A DNA stretch of 64,000 nt from Exilibacterium sp. GTDB lineage: Bacteria; Pseudomonadota; Gammaproteobacteria; Pseudomonadales; Cellvibrionaceae. Below, piece by piece: positions 1-11,040 of this stretch (the stretch's first letter is position 1; each line of letters opens with the position of its first letter). Below the pieces are notes generated by a model. It searched no databases, was not told the DNA's origin, and worked only from the letters and a program-made list of their open reading frames with translations. The position numbers and the translations under genes are program-made. The stretch is from assembly GCA_028280195.1 (NCBI GenBank), contig JANQMH010000029.1, positions 35,724 to 99,723 of the forward strand, written 5' to 3'.

Positions 1-1
1 G

Positions 2-778
2 GCAGCGCAAGACGGCGACCCCCAGATTTATCGGGATCTGCCGGAGACCATCGTGCAGTTAAAGTCCGGATGCTCACCGGCTGTTGTCGAGGTGACCTTT
101 AGAGATGAAGACGAACCGCTGAAGGCCAACTGGTACGGCCAGCCTTCACTGATCGACAGCCAGGATCGGGCCAGCGGCTGGATAAGCAGTGAAGGCGGCC
201 TGAAACTGCTGCAGTTCGAAATCGGCGAAGGCATGATCACCGTTACCACCGACAATCAGATCTGGACCAACCGCCGTATCGGCTGCCACGATCACGCCTA
301 TATGTTGTGGCTGTTCGCCGGCGACAGTGGCAAGACCTGGTTTGTCATCAACCAGGACTCGCCCTCGCTGTGGGTTACCCTGTGGCAGGCGGCGCCTTTT
401 GGCCTGGCTCTGAGCTTGCTGGCCCTGTTGTTGTGGCTGTGGCAACAGGCGGTGCGTTTCGGCCCGATTCTGATTCGCACCCATATCGAGCGGCGCCGCT
501 TTCTCGAACACACCCAGGCCAACGCGGCTTTTCTATGGCGCCACGGCCAGCAACATACGCTGATAAAAAGCCTGCGCGACGATATCAACCAGCGCCTGCG
601 CTGGCGCCATCGCGGCTTTGACGAGCTGCCGGAAAAACAGCAAGTGGAAAGTCTGCAGCGGCTGACCGCGCTGCCGGCAGTGTTCATCAAAGAGGCGATG
701 TTTGCCGAGGCCGGCGCCGGCGAGCAGGATTTCCAGCGCCTGGTCGAACAGCTGCAACAGCTCAGGAACCGCTTGTGA
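2..778 (+). CDS. DUF4350-like membrane protein, C-terminal part (5' end outside window)
   Basis: The reading frame is open from the left edge, so the true start lies upstream; the visible part is about 258 residues. It has an extracytoplasmic-looking segment, then one strong hydrophobic helix (around LALSLLALLLWLWQQ), then a basic cytosolic tail rich in Arg and Gln. Its place directly upstream of moxR and a DUF58 gene on the same strand fits the DUF4350 proteins commonly found in such operons; that family name is inferred from context and overall shape, not from a decisive motif. The gap to moxR is 51 nt, so co-transcription is likely. A function in envelope stress or assembly of a membrane complex is possible but not shown. 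Confidence 0.7.
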   Translation, partial: AAQDGDPQIYRDLPETIVQLKSGCSPAVVEVTFRDEDEPLKANWYGQPSLIDSQDRASGWISSEGGLKLLQFEIGEGMITVTTDNQIWTNRRIGCHDHAYMLWLFAGDSGKTWFVINQDSPSLWVTLWQAAPFGLALSLLALLLWLWQQAVRFGPILIRTHIERRRFLEHTQANAAFLWRHGQQHTLIKSLRDDINQRLRWRHRGFDELPEKQQVESLQRLTALPAVFIKEAMFAEAGAGEQDFQRLVEQLQQLRNRL

Positions 779-829
779 ACGCCCGCGCAACTGTCTATTA
801 CTTGACGAAAACAGCAACAGGTATATGCC

Positions 830-1813
830 ATGACTGATACAGGTCCCACTGACGATCCGATTCAACAGAGCGCAGCCATCGTCGCCACGCTGCGCGATGA
901 AATAAAAAAAGCGCTGGTCGGACAGGACGCCGTTATCGACCAGGTACTGGTCGCTCTGCTGGCCGGCGGCCATGTGCTGGTGGAGGGCGTGCCGGGGCTC
1001 GGCAAAACACTGCTGGTGCGCAGCCTGGCACGCTGTTTCGGCGGCGACTTTTCCCGCGTGCAATTCACGCCCGACCTGATGCCGTCAGACATCACCGGGC
1101 ACGCCATTTTCGACATGCAGAGCCAGCAGTTCCAGGTGCGCCGCGGCCCGGTATTTACCAATCTGCTGCTGGCCGATGAAATCAATCGCGCGCCGGCAAA
1201 AACTCAGGCGGCCCTGTTGGAAGTGATGCAGGAACGGCAGATCACCATTGAGGGCGAGTCGTTCACCACCGGTGAGCCCTTCATGGTACTGGCCACCCAG
1301 AACCCGGTGGAACAGGAGGGCACTTATCCTCTGCCGGAAGCCGAACTGGATCGCTTCATGCTGAAAATCTTTATCGACTATCCACAGCAGGACGATGAAG
1401 AAAAACTGGTGCAGCAGATCTGCGGTTCGGAAAACAACGACGGCTTCAACCTGACGCAACTGCGCACACTGATCAAACCGCAAAATATTCTGGCGATGCA
1501 GAGACTGGCCAACCGCATCAGCGTCGACCCGGCCGTACTCGCCTATGCCGTGCGCCTGGCACGCTCCACCCGCGACTGGAGCGGTATCTCCCGCGGCGCC
1601 GGCCCGCGCGCCAGCATCGCCCTGGTGGCGGCCGCCAAAGCGCGGGCGCTGATGCAAGGCAATACCTACATCACCCCGGACCACATAAAGGAAATAGCGC
1701 TGCCGGTATTGCGACACCGTATTTTACTGGCAGCGGAGCTGGAAATCGAAGGCGTGGATGCCGATCACACGCTGCGGGAACTGCTCGAGCAAGTGGAAGC
1801 ACCACGGCAATGA
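830..1813 (+). CDS. MoxR-family AAA+ ATPase
   Basis: A 327-residue AAA+ ATPase of the MoxR clade, thought to act as a chaperone that matures or activates partner complexes together with VWA or DUF58 proteins. The Walker A motif GVPGLGKT is at residues 53-60, the Walker B LLLADE ends at D116-E117, and the sensor-1 stretch ATQNP is near residue 155, followed by the EGTYPLPEAELDRF signature typical of MoxR. The lid domain with an RGAGPRAS segment follows. Length is normal for the family. The stop overlaps the start of the DUF58 gene (ATGA), which argues for translational coupling. The upstream ribosome binding site is weak. Confidence 0.93.
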   Translation: MTDTGPTDDPIQQSAAIVATLRDEIKKALVGQDAVIDQVLVALLAGGHVLVEGVPGLGKTLLVRSLARCFGGDFSRVQFTPDLMPSDITGHAIFDMQSQQFQVRRGPVFTNLLLADEINRAPAKTQAALLEVMQERQITIEGESFTTGEPFMVLATQNPVEQEGTYPLPEAELDRFMLKIFIDYPQQDDEEKLVQQICGSENNDGFNLTQLRTLIKPQNILAMQRLANRISVDPAVLAYAVRLARSTRDWSGISRGAGPRASIALVAAAKARALMQGNTYITPDHIKEIALPVLRHRILLAAELEIEGVDADHTLRELLEQVEAPRQ

Positions 1814-3174
1814 TACGCCGCCGCGTCTACCCTGCCAGGCGCCTGGTTGCCGCCGCGCTGGTGCTGGCGGCAGCGGCATTTGCAGCGGCCCTGATCGCGG
1901 CCGTATCGGGCGAGCTGTGGCTGCAGCAGCGCGAACAGTTTTTCCTTGCGGCATCGCTGCTGCTGATACTGCTGGCACTGGCCGACTACTGGCGCGCGCG
2001 GCACCCGCCGGCGCTCAAGCTGGTGCGCAGGCTGCCCGGCAATCTGTCGGTGGGCAAGGCCACGGCGGTGACACTGAGCATCAGTCATCGCGGCCTCGAG
2101 CGGCGCTGTTCGGTACAGGTGTTCGATGGCATCAACGATACCATGGAAGCCGAGCCCATGCCCTGCAGCGTCGAACTGGTGCCGGGCCAGGTCAGCCGCA
2201 GCCACTACCGCCTGCGCGCGCTGCAACGCGGGCCGCAACACTTCGGCCCGGCCCAGCTGCGCATCGCCAGCCCCTGGGGCCTTTGGCAGACACTGTGCGT
2301 GTGCGCCGACGAGGCCGGCGCCGGGCAAACCACGGTCAAGGTATTTCCGGACTTTGCCGCCATCGCCGCCTATACGCTGCTGGCCACCGACAACCATACC
2401 AGTCAGCTCGGCATCAAGAAAAAGCCGCGCCGCGGCGAGGGTATGGAGTTCCACCAGTTGCGCGAGTACCGCAAGGGCGACAGCATGCGGCAGATCGACT
2501 GGAAGGCCACATCGCGGCGGCACAGCCTGATTTCCAAGGAGTATCAGGACGAGCGCGATCAGCAGATTCTGCTGCTGGTCGACAGCGGCCGGCGCATGCG
2601 CGCCAAGGACGACAGCCTCAGTCACTTCGACCACTCGCTCAACGCCACCCTGCTGGTCAGTTATATCGCTTTGCGCCAGGGCGACAGCGTCGGTGTGATG
2701 AGCTTTGGCGAAACCCAGCGCTGGATTCCCAACCAGAAAGGCGTCGGCAATGTCAACGCCATTCTCAACGGCCTCTACGATCTGCAGCCCGGTGTCAGCG
2801 CCTCCGACTATGTGGCCGCAGCCGAATATTTGATGGCAGTACAGCGCAAGCGCTCGCTGGTGATACTGGTGACCAACACCCGCGACGAAGATGTGGACGA
2901 GTTGCTGATGGCCCTGAAGCTGTTGCGCCGCCGCCACCTGGTGCTGCTGGCCAATATTCGCGAAAAGGCGCTGGATCGGGCCGTGGTCGAACCGGTGGCC
3001 TCATTCGATGACGCGCTGCGCTACAGCGGCGCCCATCACTACCTCGAAAGCCGCCAGCAGACCCAGCAGAGGATTCATTCCCAGGGCATCTACAGCATCG
3101 ACTGCACGCCTGAACAATTGCCGGTGCAGGTGGCCAACAGTTACCTGGAGATCAAACGCACCGGGGTGCTTTAA
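1810..3174 (+). CDS. DUF58 family membrane-anchored protein
   Basis: A 454-residue protein of the DUF58 family, the usual partner of MoxR ATPases. Two hydrophobic helices lie near the N terminus (about residues 11-31 and 44-61), placing the rest in the cytoplasm or periplasm as one soluble body. The family hallmark GEGMEFHQLREYRKGD is followed by the IDWKATSRR stretch; the C-terminal half resembles a VWA-like fold (ILLLVDSGRRMR). Its ATG overlaps the moxR stop by four bases. The role is probably as substrate adaptor or scaffold for the MoxR ATPase. No catalytic function is known, and the target complex cannot be inferred here. Confidence 0.9.
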   Translation: MIRRRVYPARRLVAAALVLAAAAFAAALIAAVSGELWLQQREQFFLAASLLLILLALADYWRARHPPALKLVRRLPGNLSVGKATAVTLSISHRGLERRCSVQVFDGINDTMEAEPMPCSVELVPGQVSRSHYRLRALQRGPQHFGPAQLRIASPWGLWQTLCVCADEAGAGQTTVKVFPDFAAIAAYTLLATDNHTSQLGIKKKPRRGEGMEFHQLREYRKGDSMRQIDWKATSRRHSLISKEYQDERDQQILLLVDSGRRMRAKDDSLSHFDHSLNATLLVSYIALRQGDSVGVMSFGETQRWIPNQKGVGNVNAILNGLYDLQPGVSASDYVAAAEYLMAVQRKRSLVILVTNTRDEDVDELLMALKLLRRRHLVLLANIREKALDRAVVEPVASFDDALRYSGAHHYLESRQQTQQRIHSQGIYSIDCTPEQLPVQVANSYLEIKRTGVL

Positions 3175-3232
3175 GGATGATCCCGGGTCCGGCACCGGTG
3201 CAGCGCGCGGCATAATCCGCCACGCTGTCTGT

Positions 3233-4288
3233 TCAGGAGGCGGCTTTTAACGCGTCGATCAGCTGTTCGGTCTGCGCTACCGTGCCAACTGTCACCCTCA
3301 AGCCGGGCTTGCCGTCGGCATCGGCTTTGGGCCGTACCAGTATGCCCCGCTGCATCAGCCGCTCATTGACAGCCGCGGCATCCGGCGGAAACACCCACAG
3401 ATAGTTGGCGCCGCTGGGCCAGTACTCGATACCCGCGTCGTGCAGATAGCGCTCCAGCAGCGGCTTGGCCTCCAGCATTACCTCGCGCACATAGTCGCGG
3501 GTATAGTCGGGGTTGTCCAGCGCCGCGCGCGCTGCCACCACCGCCAGTTGATTGACATCGTAGGGGCCGCGTACATTGAGCAGCGCACGAATGTTTTCCG
3601 CGGCCGACAGTACATAGCCGAAGCGTATCGACGGCAGGCCCCAGGTTTTGGAGAACGTGCGGGTGACAAATAAATTGTTATGCCCGTCCAGCTGATCGGC
3701 AACTGTTTCGCGGCTGTACTCGAAATAACACTCGTCCACCAGCACCGCCGCCTGCGGCGCCGCCGCGGCAATGGCGAGAATATCCTCTCGCGGCACCAGT
3801 GTGCCGCTGGGGTTGTTGGGATTGGCGATAACGATCAGCCGCGTCTGCGCGGTGATTGCCGCCAGCACCGCGGCGGTGGGGAAGCCGCGGTCACGGCTAT
3901 AGCGAGGTTCGCTGATGCGCAGGTCCTGCACCGCCGCACACTGCCGGTAGATGGCAAAACTGGGGCCGGGAATGATGGCGTGGTCGCCGCTGGCAGCCGC
4001 GGCGCGGATAATCAGGTCGATGCCCTGATCCGAACCGTTGGTGATCATCACCTGGCCGGCCGCCAGCCCGCAGTAATCGGCCAGGCGCTGGCCAATATCG
4101 CTGTATGACGGGTACATCTGCAGGCGGTCGCCACTAATGAAGTCGATCAATGCGCGCTTGATCGGCTCGCTCACCGGCACCGTGCGCTCATTGAAATCCA
4201 ACAGGGTAAAGCGCTGCGGATCGCGCCCCTCCAGCGGCGGCACATAGGCACTCATACGGGCAATATGGGGTTTTAAAACGCTACTCAT
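3233..4288 (-). CDS. HisC-like class I/II aminotransferase
   Basis: A 351-residue PLP-dependent aminotransferase of fold type I, closest in look to histidinol-phosphate aminotransferase. The substrate-side motif NPNNPSG starts near residue 157, the VDE-x-Y motif with D185 and Y188 contacts the cofactor, and the Schiff-base lysine is K214 in FSKTWGLPSIRFGY. HisC catalyses the transfer from histidinol phosphate to 2-oxoglutarate, but HisC paralogues also act on aromatic amino acids, threonine phosphate or arogenate, so the substrate is uncertain. It starts 19 nt after the proB stop on the same strand, so it may be the last gene of the obgE-DUF402-proB unit. There are no other his genes here. 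Confidence 0.9.
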   Translation of the reverse strand: MSSVLKPHIARMSAYVPPLEGRDPQRFTLLDFNERTVPVSEPIKRALIDFISGDRLQMYPSYSDIGQRLADYCGLAAGQVMITNGSDQGIDLIIRAAAASGDHAIIPGPSFAIYRQCAAVQDLRISEPRYSRDRGFPTAAVLAAITAQTRLIVIANPNNPSGTLVPREDILAIAAAAPQAAVLVDECYFEYSRETVADQLDGHNNLFVTRTFSKTWGLPSIRFGYVLSAAENIRALLNVRGPYDVNQLAVVAARAALDNPDYTRDYVREVMLEAKPLLERYLHDAGIEYWPSGANYLWVFPPDAAAVNERLMQRGILVRPKADADGKPGLRVTVGTVAQTEQLIDALKAAS

Positions 4289-4307
4289 AATAACTTGCTG
4301 CCGCTCT

Positions 4308-5429
4308 CTACACTAATACCAGGTTGTCGCGGTGGATCAACTCGTCGTCATCTTTATAGCCCAGCAGCTCGTCGATGCGCTCACTGGGCTGACCGATGAT
4401 GCTATGGGCTTCCTCGCTGTTGTAGTTTACCAGTCCGCGGGCGACTTCACGGCCTTCGGCATCGGTGCAGATCACCATATCGCCGCGCGAAAAGCTGCCC
4501 TCGACCCGTTTGACCCCGACCGGCAGCAGGCTGCGGCCGCTCTCGCGCAATACCCGCACCGCGCCGTCATCAAGCACCAGGGTGCCGCGCATTTTCAGCT
4601 GCCCGGCAATCCAGCGCTTGCGCGCCGCCTGCGGCTGCTGTTCGGCCACCAGCAGGGTTCCCAGGTCTTCACCGGCGTAAATGCGTTCCAGCACAGCGTC
4701 GATGCGGCCGCCGGCAATCAGGGTATGGGCGCCCGAGCGCGCCGCCAGCCGTGCCGCCCGCACCTTGGTAACCATGCCGCCGCGGCCCAGCTTGCCGCCG
4801 CTGCCGGCCATGGCATCGAGGTTGCGATCGAGGGCCGCGACTTCGCTGAGGACGCTGGCGGCGGGATTAGCGCGCGGATCGGCGTCGTACATACCATCCT
4901 GGTCGGTCAGTATTACCAGCAGATCGGCTTCCATCAGATTGGCCACCAGAGCGCCCAGGGTATCGTTGTCGCCGAAGCGTATTTCATCGGTAACGACAGT
5001 ATCGTTCTCGTTGACGACGGGGATGACACCGAGACCGACCAGGGTGCGCAGGGTGGAGCGCGCATTGAGATAGCGCTGGCGATTGGAAAGGTCGTCGTGA
5101 TCCACCAGCACTTGAGCGGTCTGCAGGCCAAAGCGCTGAAATGCCTGCTCGTAGGTCTGCACCAGCCCCATCTGGCCCACGGCGGCGGCGGCCTGCAGGC
5201 GATGGATACTGTCGGGGCGTTGGCGCCAGCCCAGGCGCGTCATGCCGGCGGCGACTGCGCCGGAGGAGACCAGAATCAGCTCGATGCCGCTGCGGTGCAA
5301 TTGCACCATCTGTTCAACCCAGCCGCCGATCGCAGTGCTGTCAAGTCCCTTGCCGTGGTCGGTCAGCAGGGTACTGCCGATCTTTATCACCCAGCGGCCG
5401 GTCTGCCGCAGGGAGTCTCTGGCACTCAT
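4308..5429 (-). CDS. proB: Glutamate 5-kinase with PUA domain
   Basis: Glutamate 5-kinase phosphorylates glutamate with ATP in the first step of proline synthesis. The 373-residue protein has the N-terminal amino-acid kinase domain ([11 protein letters not shown], then [18 protein letters not shown] and [13 protein letters not shown]) and a C-terminal PUA domain from about residue 280. A longer frame would allow 13 extra residues, but I chose the ATG at 5429 because it matches the usual length and begins [16 protein letters not shown]. That start overlaps the stop of the DUF402 gene by four bases (ATGA). The order rplU-rpmA-obgE-proB is common in gammaproteobacteria. Feedback inhibition by proline is expected of the family; it cannot be seen in the sequence. 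Confidence 0.96.
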   Translation of the reverse strand: MSARDSLRQTGRWVIKIGSTLLTDHGKGLDSTAIGGWVEQMVQLHRSGIELILVSSGAVAAGMTRLGWRQRPDSIHRLQAAAAVGQMGLVQTYEQAFQRFGLQTAQVLVDHDDLSNRQRYLNARSTLRTLVGLGVIPVVNENDTVVTDEIRFGDNDTLGALVANLMEADLLVILTDQDGMYDADPRANPAASVLSEVAALDRNLDAMAGSGGKLGRGGMVTKVRAARLAARSGAHTLIAGGRIDAVLERIYAGEDLGTLLVAEQQPQAARKRWIAGQLKMRGTLVLDDGAVRVLRESGRSLLPVGVKRVEGSFSRGDMVICTDAEGREVARGLVNYNSEEAHSIIGQPSERIDELLGYKDDDELIHRDNLVLV

Positions 5430-5920
5430 AATATCTGCCTCATCAACATCTCCGAGCACTGCCGCCACTGCTGCTGCAGGACTTCGCGATTCAGTGCAAT
5501 ACTCTCACAGGTATCGGCAATGATTTGCGCCAGCCGCGGCTCCAGGTTTGCCGGCAGTTCACTCTCGTCCAGTACCCGGTATTCACCCGCCGATGTTATC
5601 AGGATATCGACGACCAGGTCGCGCCAGAAGATTCTATCGGCGCGGATTCGGGTCGAATCACAGATATTGAGATAAAACGCGCGGGTCTCGCCGGCACAGC
5701 TGAGAAAGTGATAGACGTTATAACAGCGCGACTCCCAGAAATAGCCGATGCTGAGATCGCCCTGCCGCAGGGCCACACCGTGCAATTGTATAGCCTTTGG
5801 CAGGCGGTACAAAACCGCCGCGCTGCCCGCATCGCTGTGCAGCAGGTCGCACTGAAATTCGTGGCGCTCACCGGACAGCGTCTGTTTGACTTCGAGGATT
5901 TTGCCCAGATGCATCTTCAA
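5426..5920 (-). CDS. DUF402 domain protein
   Basis: A 164-residue cytosolic protein with the DUF402 fold. Visible hallmarks are the tryptophan/aromatic-rich stretch [14 protein letters not shown], then [20 protein letters not shown] and the acidic VVDILI strand, corresponding to the conserved Y-N-I and D-L-x-V-D elements in DUF402 proteins. Some members of this fold (FomD, Ntdp-type) are metal-dependent nucleoside-diphosphate or phosphoanhydride hydrolases, so a nucleotide phosphohydrolase role is possible but unproved here. It lies 72 nt downstream of obgE and overlaps proB by four bases, so it is probably expressed with both. It is unusual to find it between obgE and proB. Confidence 0.8.
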   Translation of the reverse strand: MKMHLGKILEVKQTLSGERHEFQCDLLHSDAGSAAVLYRLPKAIQLHGVALRQGDLSIGYFWESRCYNVYHFLSCAGETRAFYLNICDSTRIRADRIFWRDLVVDILITSAGEYRVLDESELPANLEPRLAQIIADTCESIALNREVLQQQWRQCSEMLMRQIL

Positions 5921-5992
5921 TCACCCAGTGCTATAGGGAACCTATATGTAAAAATATGCGATGTGTTGGCTTTGCGACGGGTGCTGCAGGAA

Positions 5993-7231
<1,239 letters not shown>

Positions 7232-7238
7232 CTAAAAT

Positions 7239-7372
7239 GGACACCCATCTTAATTCCCCCACCTTAATTTCCAGCTTCTAGCAGTTTCTAGAATGGACAC
7301 TCAACTTAAGGCCCTGAAGTGGGTGTCCACGTTAACATCCTGCTAAAGTGGGTGTCCCTAAAGTGGGTGTCC
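7239..7372. repeat. Cluster A of RTGGGTGTCC elements (5 copies)
   Basis: Between obgE and the rpmA terminator lie copies of a short core. They are GGACACCC at 7239-7246 (reverse orientation), a one-mismatch GGACACTC at 7295-7302, and GGGTGTCC at 7321-7328, 7350-7357 and 7365-7372 (forward). The flanks are also repeated: TAAAGTG before and ATTTTAAG or CGTTAAC after. Because copies occur in both orientations they can pair as hairpins. The same core recurs at 12.4, 20.4 and 21.6-22.9 kb, next to a Y1 transposase gene. Confidence 0.85.
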
Positions 7373-7390
7373 ATTTTAAGATCGCTCAAA

Positions 7391-7420
7391 TAAAAAGCCC
7401 TATCTTTATGACAGGGCTTT
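7391..7420 (-). terminator. Rho-independent terminator of rplU-rpmA
   Basis: Read on the minus strand, an 8-bp stem AAAGCCCT/AGGGCTTT is followed by TTTTTATTT. It lies about 57 nt past the rpmA stop and before obgE, so it should end, or partly attenuate, transcription from the ribosomal-protein promoter. Confidence 0.8.
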
Positions 7421-7477
7421 CGGGAGGGCTGCAGCCGGCAAGGGAGTGAGCTGGCGCCCGGTGATCAGTACCGGTGT

Positions 7478-7732
7478 TTAAGCGACGACGCTGACGAACT
7501 TGCGGTTTTTCGGGCCTTTTACTTCAAATTTGACCACGCCGTCAGCCTTTGCGAACAGAGTGTGGTCCTTGCCAATACCCACATTGACGCCGGCGTGAAA
7601 CTTGGTACCGCGCTGGCGAATGATAATATTGCCGGCAATAACCTGCTGACCGCCATAGCGCTTCACACCCAGGCGTTTACTTTCCGAATCGCGGCCGTTT
7701 CGGGTACTGCCGCCAGCTTTCTTATGGGCCAT
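7478..7732 (-). CDS. rpmA: 50S ribosomal protein L27
   Basis: L27 is an 84-residue protein of the large subunit whose N terminus reaches the peptidyl transferase centre. The start [17 protein letters not shown] is typical of gammaproteobacterial L27, with the conserved [10 protein letters not shown] and [10 protein letters not shown] segments. No N-terminal pre-sequence of the Firmicutes type is present. It starts 16 nt after the rplU stop, so the two are co-transcribed from the promoter at 8248-8276. A terminator follows the stop. Confidence 0.98.
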   Translation of the reverse strand: MAHKKAGGSTRNGRDSESKRLGVKRYGGQQVIAGNIIIRQRGTKFHAGVNVGIGKDHTLFAKADGVVKFEVKGPKNRKFVSVVA

Positions 7733-7748
7733 CTCTAATAACTCCTAG

Positions 7749-8060
7749 TTAGGCTTTGATTGCGGTTATTTTCACTTCGGTATACCACTGCCGATGTCCC
7801 TGGCGCTTCATGGAATGCTTGCGGCGGCGAAATTTAATGATTTTGACCTTGTCTCCACGACCATGCTTTACCACTTCGGCCCTGACCTTGGCGCCGTCAA
7901 CCAGCGGGGCCCCAATTTTGATGTCATCACCATCGGCCACCAGCAGCACGTTATCAAAGTCAACGGCCTCACCAGTGGCCGCATCGATTTTTTCCAGCTT
8001 GAGAGTCTCGCCCTCAACCACGCGGTGTTGCTTGCCACCGCTGACGATTACTGCATACAT
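7749..8060 (-). CDS. rplU: 50S ribosomal protein L21
   Basis: L21 binds 23S rRNA in the large subunit. With the start at 8060 ([14 protein letters not shown]) the protein is 103 residues, the usual length; an upstream start five codons earlier gives a non-conserved extension and is less likely. The C-terminal hallmark [20 protein letters not shown] is intact. It is the first gene of the rplU-rpmA unit, with a sigma-70-like promoter about 190 nt upstream and a leader that contains one GGGTGTCC-type repeat. Confidence 0.98.
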   Translation of the reverse strand: MYAVIVSGGKQHRVVEGETLKLEKIDAATGEAVDFDNVLLVADGDDIKIGAPLVDGAKVRAEVVKHGRGDKVKIIKFRRRKHSMKRQGHRQWYTEVKITAIKA

Positions 8061-8207
8061 TGTACGCTGCTCCAATTCTCAACAAGTAAAGAGCCGCTCC
8101 CCGACGTCCAGCGGGACACCTGCGCAACTCACTCTGATCCAGATTCGGACGACACGAAGCAGCCCTGCCAACTACCGGTTATCCGGTTGCGACCGCGGCT
8201 TTCAGGG

Positions 8208-8215
8208 GGACACCC
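8208..8215 (-). repeat. Single GGGTGTCC element in the rplU leader
   Basis: A lone reverse-orientation copy (GGACACCC with CACCAC after it) lies between the rplU promoter and rplU, so it would be transcribed in the 5' leader. It matches the core found in the larger clusters. Confidence 0.55.
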
Positions 8216-8247
8216 ACCACAGAGCTTGCGTCGTTTAAGGGGCGCAG

Positions 8248-8276
8248 ATGATACGGCAAACGGCCTGACAACGCAA
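8248..8276 (-). promoter_or_regulatory. Sigma-70 promoter for rplU-rpmA
   Basis: On the minus strand TTGCGT (8271-8276) and TATCAT (8248-8253) are separated by 17 bp. It points toward rplU and predicts a leader of about 180 nt. It is back to back with the ispB promoter. Assigned by eye. Confidence 0.6.
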
Positions 8277-8305
8277 GCTGATAGCCGCTCGCGGCGCTGA
8301 ATCCC

Positions 8306-8335
8306 TTGACAGCAGGCCGACAGCGCCCCTAGCAT
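8306..8335 (+). promoter_or_regulatory. Sigma-70 promoter for ispB
   Basis: A perfect -35 TTGACA (8306-8311) and a -10-like TAGCAT (8330-8335) with an 18-bp spacer lie 42 bp upstream of the chosen ispB ATG. Together with the minus-strand promoter at 8248-8276 this makes the 8061-8377 gap a divergent control region. Confidence 0.6.
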
Positions 8336-8377
8336 CCGTTAATCTCCTTCGCGCAAACCCTAACCCCCGTGGTGCCC

Positions 8378-9340
8378 ATGCTGCCGTTTCACAAAGTAGT
8401 AGAAAACGACTTCCGCGATGTCAACCAGTTGATTATCGAGCAACTCCATTCCAATGTGGACCTGGTCGAGAATATCGGCAACTACTTAGTGGAAGCTGGC
8501 GGCAAGCGCCTGCGGCCGCTGCTGGTGCTATTGACCACCAATGCGCTCGGCTACGACGGTCGCCGTCACTTGGAGCTGGCGGCGGTAATTGAGTTTATTC
8601 ACACCGCCACCCTGCTGCACGACGATGTGGTGGACATCTCCGCGCTGCGCCGCGGGCGGCCCACAGCCAACGCCAAATGGGGCAATGCGCCCAGCGTGCT
8701 GGTGGGGGACTTCCTCTACTCGCGCGCCTTCCAGATGATGGTGGCGATCGGCAATATGGAGATCATGCGCAATCTGGCTGACACCACCAACACCATCTCC
8801 GAAGGCGAGGTGCAGCAGTTGGTTAACGCCAGGGATCCGGCCGTCAGCGAAGTTGCTTATCTAACCGTGATCCACAAGAAAACCGCAGCCCTGTTTGAGG
8901 CCGCCTGCGAAACGGCGGCTATTCTCTGTCAAAGCCCCGCCCCCCAGCGCGCCGCCCTGCGCCGCTATGGCTATCATCTCGGCATGGCCTTTCAACTGGT
9001 TGACGATGCGCTCGACTATCGCGGTGACGCCGAGGCGCTGGGAAAGAATGTGGGGGACGATCTGGCCGAGGGCAAGCCCACCCTGCCACTGATTTACGCT
9101 ATGGCCAAATCCTCTGGTGAGCAGGTCGAACTGATTGCCAGAGCCATCCGCGAGGGCGCCGTGGATGAGCTGGCGGCGATTGTGGAAATTGTCAAAAACA
9201 GCGGTGGCCTGCGTTATACCGAGGATTGCGCCAAACGCGAGGCCGCCAAGGCCATCGACGAGTTGTCGCAGCTGCCGGACACGATCTACAGTCGCGCTAT
9301 GGTAGACTTAGCCAAGTTCGCGACCGATCGCAACTACTGA
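8378..9340 (+). CDS. ispB: Octaprenyl (all-trans polyprenyl) diphosphate synthase
   Basis: This trans-prenyltransferase elongates farnesyl diphosphate with isopentenyl diphosphate to make the side chain of ubiquinone. The first Asp-rich motif is DDVVD in LLHDDVVDISALRRGRPTAN (near residue 82) and the second is DDALDYRGD (near residue 210). GGKRLRP near residue 42 binds substrate. The protein is 320 residues from the ATG at 8378; two GTG codons just upstream are possible but add only three residues. Being divergent from rplU-rpmA is the standard gammaproteobacterial arrangement. Chain length (C40 or another) cannot be read with confidence. Confidence 0.95.
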   Translation: MLPFHKVVENDFRDVNQLIIEQLHSNVDLVENIGNYLVEAGGKRLRPLLVLLTTNALGYDGRRHLELAAVIEFIHTATLLHDDVVDISALRRGRPTANAKWGNAPSVLVGDFLYSRAFQMMVAIGNMEIMRNLADTTNTISEGEVQQLVNARDPAVSEVAYLTVIHKKTAALFEAACETAAILCQSPAPQRAALRRYGYHLGMAFQLVDDALDYRGDAEALGKNVGDDLAEGKPTLPLIYAMAKSSGEQVELIARAIREGAVDELAAIVEIVKNSGGLRYTEDCAKREAAKAIDELSQLPDTIYSRAMVDLAKFATDRNY

Positions 9341-9408
9341 CAGGGGCGCCGGGTGCATGCCCAAGCGAACACAATACCCTAGACTACAATGCGCTGAATG
9401 GTGTCACC

Positions 9409-11040
9409 ATGCCTGAACACACCCTGGCCGCACGCTACAGCAATTGGACTGTGCTGCGCGAGCGGCGAAAATTCTGGGAGCAACACTCACTGTCGGAGGC
9501 CTTCAGACGGGACCCCGAACGCGCCCGGCGCTATTCTCTGACGGCAGCCGGTATTTTTCTGGACTATTCCAAGAACCATGTGGATGCTGAGACTCTTCAG
9601 GCCCTGCTGTCGCTGGCGCAGGAAGCTGACCTTGGCAACGCCATAGCCGACTTGCAGGCAGGCAAGCCGGTCAATAACACCGAGCAACGCCCCGCACTGC
9701 ACACGATACTGCGCTCCCAGAGTCAACCGGCCGATGACCGAGGTGCAACGGTGGCCGCTGCCCTGGAAAAAATGGCGGCCTTCGTCAGCTCCGTACACAG
9801 CGGCAAATGGCGGGGGTTCAGCGATAAACCGATCAGCGATGTGGTCAATATCGGCATCGGCGGTTCAGATCTGGGCCCTCGCATGGTGACCCGGGCACTG
9901 CGCGGCTATCTTAACAATGGCGTGCAAGTGCACTTTGTCGCCAATGTGGACGGCGCCGACCTGTGCGACACGCTGGCCGCCCTCAACCCCGAAACCACCC
10001 TGTTCATCGTTGCCTCCAAGTCCTTCAGCACTCTCGAAACCCGTGAAAATGCCTTCTCAGCACGCCGGTGGACTCTCGCCAGCGGCTGCCCCGAGGCGGA
10101 ACTGCAGCGCCATTACGTCGCCGTGAGCAGCAATATCGACGCCGCGCAGCGTTTCGGCATTGCCGCGGACAATATTTTCCCGATGTGGGACTGGGTCGGC
10201 GGCCGCTATTCGCTCTGGTCCGCCATCGGCCTGCCGATCGCCCTGGCCGCCGGCATGGAAAACTTCAACGCCCTGCGCCGCGGCGCCGCTAATATGGACA
10301 CCCACTTTAGCGAGGCGCCACTGGAGAGCAATATGCCGGTGCTGCTGGCGCTGATTACGTTCTGGTACAGCGAATTTTGGCAGGCCCAAAGCCAGGCAAT
10401 ACTACCTTACGCACAGCGCCTGGCGCAGTTGCCCGCCTATCTGCAGCAGCTGGATATGGAGAGCCTGGGCAAAGGGGTAGACCGCGAGGGCATCGCCGTG
10501 GACTACCAGACCGGCCTGATTCTGTGGGGAACGGAAGGCACCAATGGCCAGCATTCGTTCCACCAGCTATTACACCAGGGCACTCGCCTGGTGCCGGTAG
10601 ATTTTATTGCCAGCCGTCAGCCAATGAGCGAACTGGACGGCCAGCACCGGCACCTGCTGGCCTGCTGTATCAGTCAGAGCCAGGCACTGCTGGCCGGCAA
10701 ATCGCTGGCGCAGGCCGGGCAGGAGCTGCGCGCTAAGGGCTTAGGTGACGCCGAGGTGGCGGCGCTGGCGCCCCACAAGGTGATACCGGGTAACCGGCCC
10801 AGTAATACGCTGCTGATGGAAAACCTGTCACCAGAGACTCTCGGTGCTCTGATCGCGCTTTACGAACACAAGGTCTACTGCCTGAGCGTGCTGTGGAATA
10901 TCAATGCCTTTGACCAGTGGGGCGTCGAGTTGGGCAAGCAGTTGGGCACCGCAATCCACCCAGCCATGCAGAGTGGCGAATGCCCGGAGGATTGGGACGG
11001 ATCGACCCGGCAGCTGGTAAAGTTAATGGCTGGTGATTAG
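9409..11040 (+). CDS. pgi: Glucose-6-phosphate isomerase
   Basis: Phosphoglucose isomerase interconverts glucose 6-phosphate and fructose 6-phosphate in glycolysis and gluconeogenesis. From the ATG at 9409 it is 543 residues, close to the 549 of E. coli; the frame is open further upstream into ispB but that part is not conserved. Visible motifs are [19 protein letters not shown] (phosphate binding), [16 protein letters not shown] with the catalytic Glu and His region, and [11 protein letters not shown] with the catalytic Lys near the C terminus. It lies 68 nt after ispB and converges on the phosphohexomutase gene, overlapping it by 18 bp at the 3' ends. Confidence 0.97.
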   Translation: MPEHTLAARYSNWTVLRERRKFWEQHSLSEAFRRDPERARRYSLTAAGIFLDYSKNHVDAETLQALLSLAQEADLGNAIADLQAGKPVNNTEQRPALHTILRSQSQPADDRGATVAAALEKMAAFVSSVHSGKWRGFSDKPISDVVNIGIGGSDLGPRMVTRALRGYLNNGVQVHFVANVDGADLCDTLAALNPETTLFIVASKSFSTLETRENAFSARRWTLASGCPEAELQRHYVAVSSNIDAAQRFGIAADNIFPMWDWVGGRYSLWSAIGLPIALAAGMENFNALRRGAANMDTHFSEAPLESNMPVLLALITFWYSEFWQAQSQAILPYAQRLAQLPAYLQQLDMESLGKGVDREGIAVDYQTGLILWGTEGTNGQHSFHQLLHQGTRLVPVDFIASRQPMSELDGQHRHLLACCISQSQALLAGKSLAQAGQELRAKGLGDAEVAALAPHKVIPGNRPSNTLLMENLSPETLGALIALYEHKVYCLSVLWNINAFDQWGVELGKQLGTAIHPAMQSGECPEDWDGSTRQLVKLMAGD